Positions 63,999 through 64,000 of a stretch of 64,000 nucleotides of DNA are shown in pieces. The DNA is from Symbiodinium natans (lineage: Eukaryota; Sar; Dinophyceae; Suessiales; Symbiodiniaceae): positions 1 through 64,000 of the forward strand of contig CAJNDS010000132.1 of the NCBI GenBank assembly GCA_905221605.1. The letters are read 5' to 3'. A model generated the notes under the pieces. That model was not told where the DNA came from. It saw nothing but the letters and a program-made list of their open reading frames with translations, and did no database searches. The stretch's first letter is position 1. Every line of letters starts with the position of its first letter. The translations under genes were made by a program, and so were the position numbers.

Positions 63999-64000
63999 CC

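Noticed and set aside
63880-64000. True chromosome end at the right edge
   Set aside because: The CCCTAAA array ends in CCCCATCC and is shorter than internal arrays; in this orientation at the right edge it would also point the wrong way for a right-hand telomere.

Overview
The window looks like nuclear DNA of a dinoflagellate, probably Symbiodinium-like, although no single marker settles this. Four things point there. Plant/alga-type telomere repeats (TTTAGGG, or CCCTAAA on the other strand) are scattered through nearly the whole window in dozens of short interstitial arrays in both orientations. A broken gene at 28.9-30.2 kb encodes a ubiquitin-like head followed by ankyrin repeats of the 'GADKDKA' style I know from Symbiodinium. 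Candidate introns use GT and also GC donors, with AG|G acceptors. One candidate C-terminus carries a 'CCP...LGCC' cysteine motif of a kind I recall from dinoflagellates. There are no bacterial operons, rRNA genes or tRNAs that I could recognise.

Main reading: the 40-200 base unique stretches between TTTAGGG arrays often read as small exons, and the arrays lie in the introns. Where I could follow several exons, the reading frame carries across array-containing introns: + strand 3114-3554, 6190-7087, 9108-9355 and 13339-14798; - strand 14839-15563, 15717-16004 and 26459-28764. Some introns are essentially nothing but TTTAGGG repeat, such as 3393-3440 and 14518-14600. The G-strand repeat supplies a GT donor (GTTTAGGG) and an AG|G acceptor (TTTAG|GG); the C-strand repeat supplies a GC donor after a G (G|CCCTAAA). 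This would be a telomere-repeat class of intron. Short GC-rich exons are often open in more than one frame and I chose splice sites by eye, so single junctions are weak. The overall pattern is the evidence, and RNA data would decide it.

Layout: 0-0.7 kb hairpin-forming AT 9-mer repeat; 0.7-10 kb arrays, microsatellites and small exons on both strands, including a (CAG)51 tract; 10-20 kb several better exon chains; 20-26 kb mostly arrays with few supported exons; 26.4-28.8 kb a ten-exon minus-strand model; 28.9-30.2 kb the ankyrin pseudogene, whose 3' end is replaced by a MITE; 31-44 kb arrays plus many palindromic MITEs; 44.2-50.1 kb a contrasting AT-rich island almost without telomere repeats, holding a 172-bp tandem repeat and a 2-kb AT-rich satellite; 50-61.5 kb arrays with several longer open exons; 61.7-63.2 kb a GC-rich segment with a 42-bp VNTR; then arrays again to the end.

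At least seven families of short non-autonomous elements recur (called A to G here). Family B makes 8-bp target duplications (hAT-like); family F makes 5-bp duplications and one copy is nested inside an A element. Two array junctions record how telomere repeats enter unique DNA: a 19-bp direct duplication flanks an array at 55.3 kb, and a 48-bp exon fragment shared by 31.3 kb and 53.9 kb is cut off by CCCTAAA repeats. I recognise no pathway linking the genes; apart from the ankyrin protein, no product is identified.
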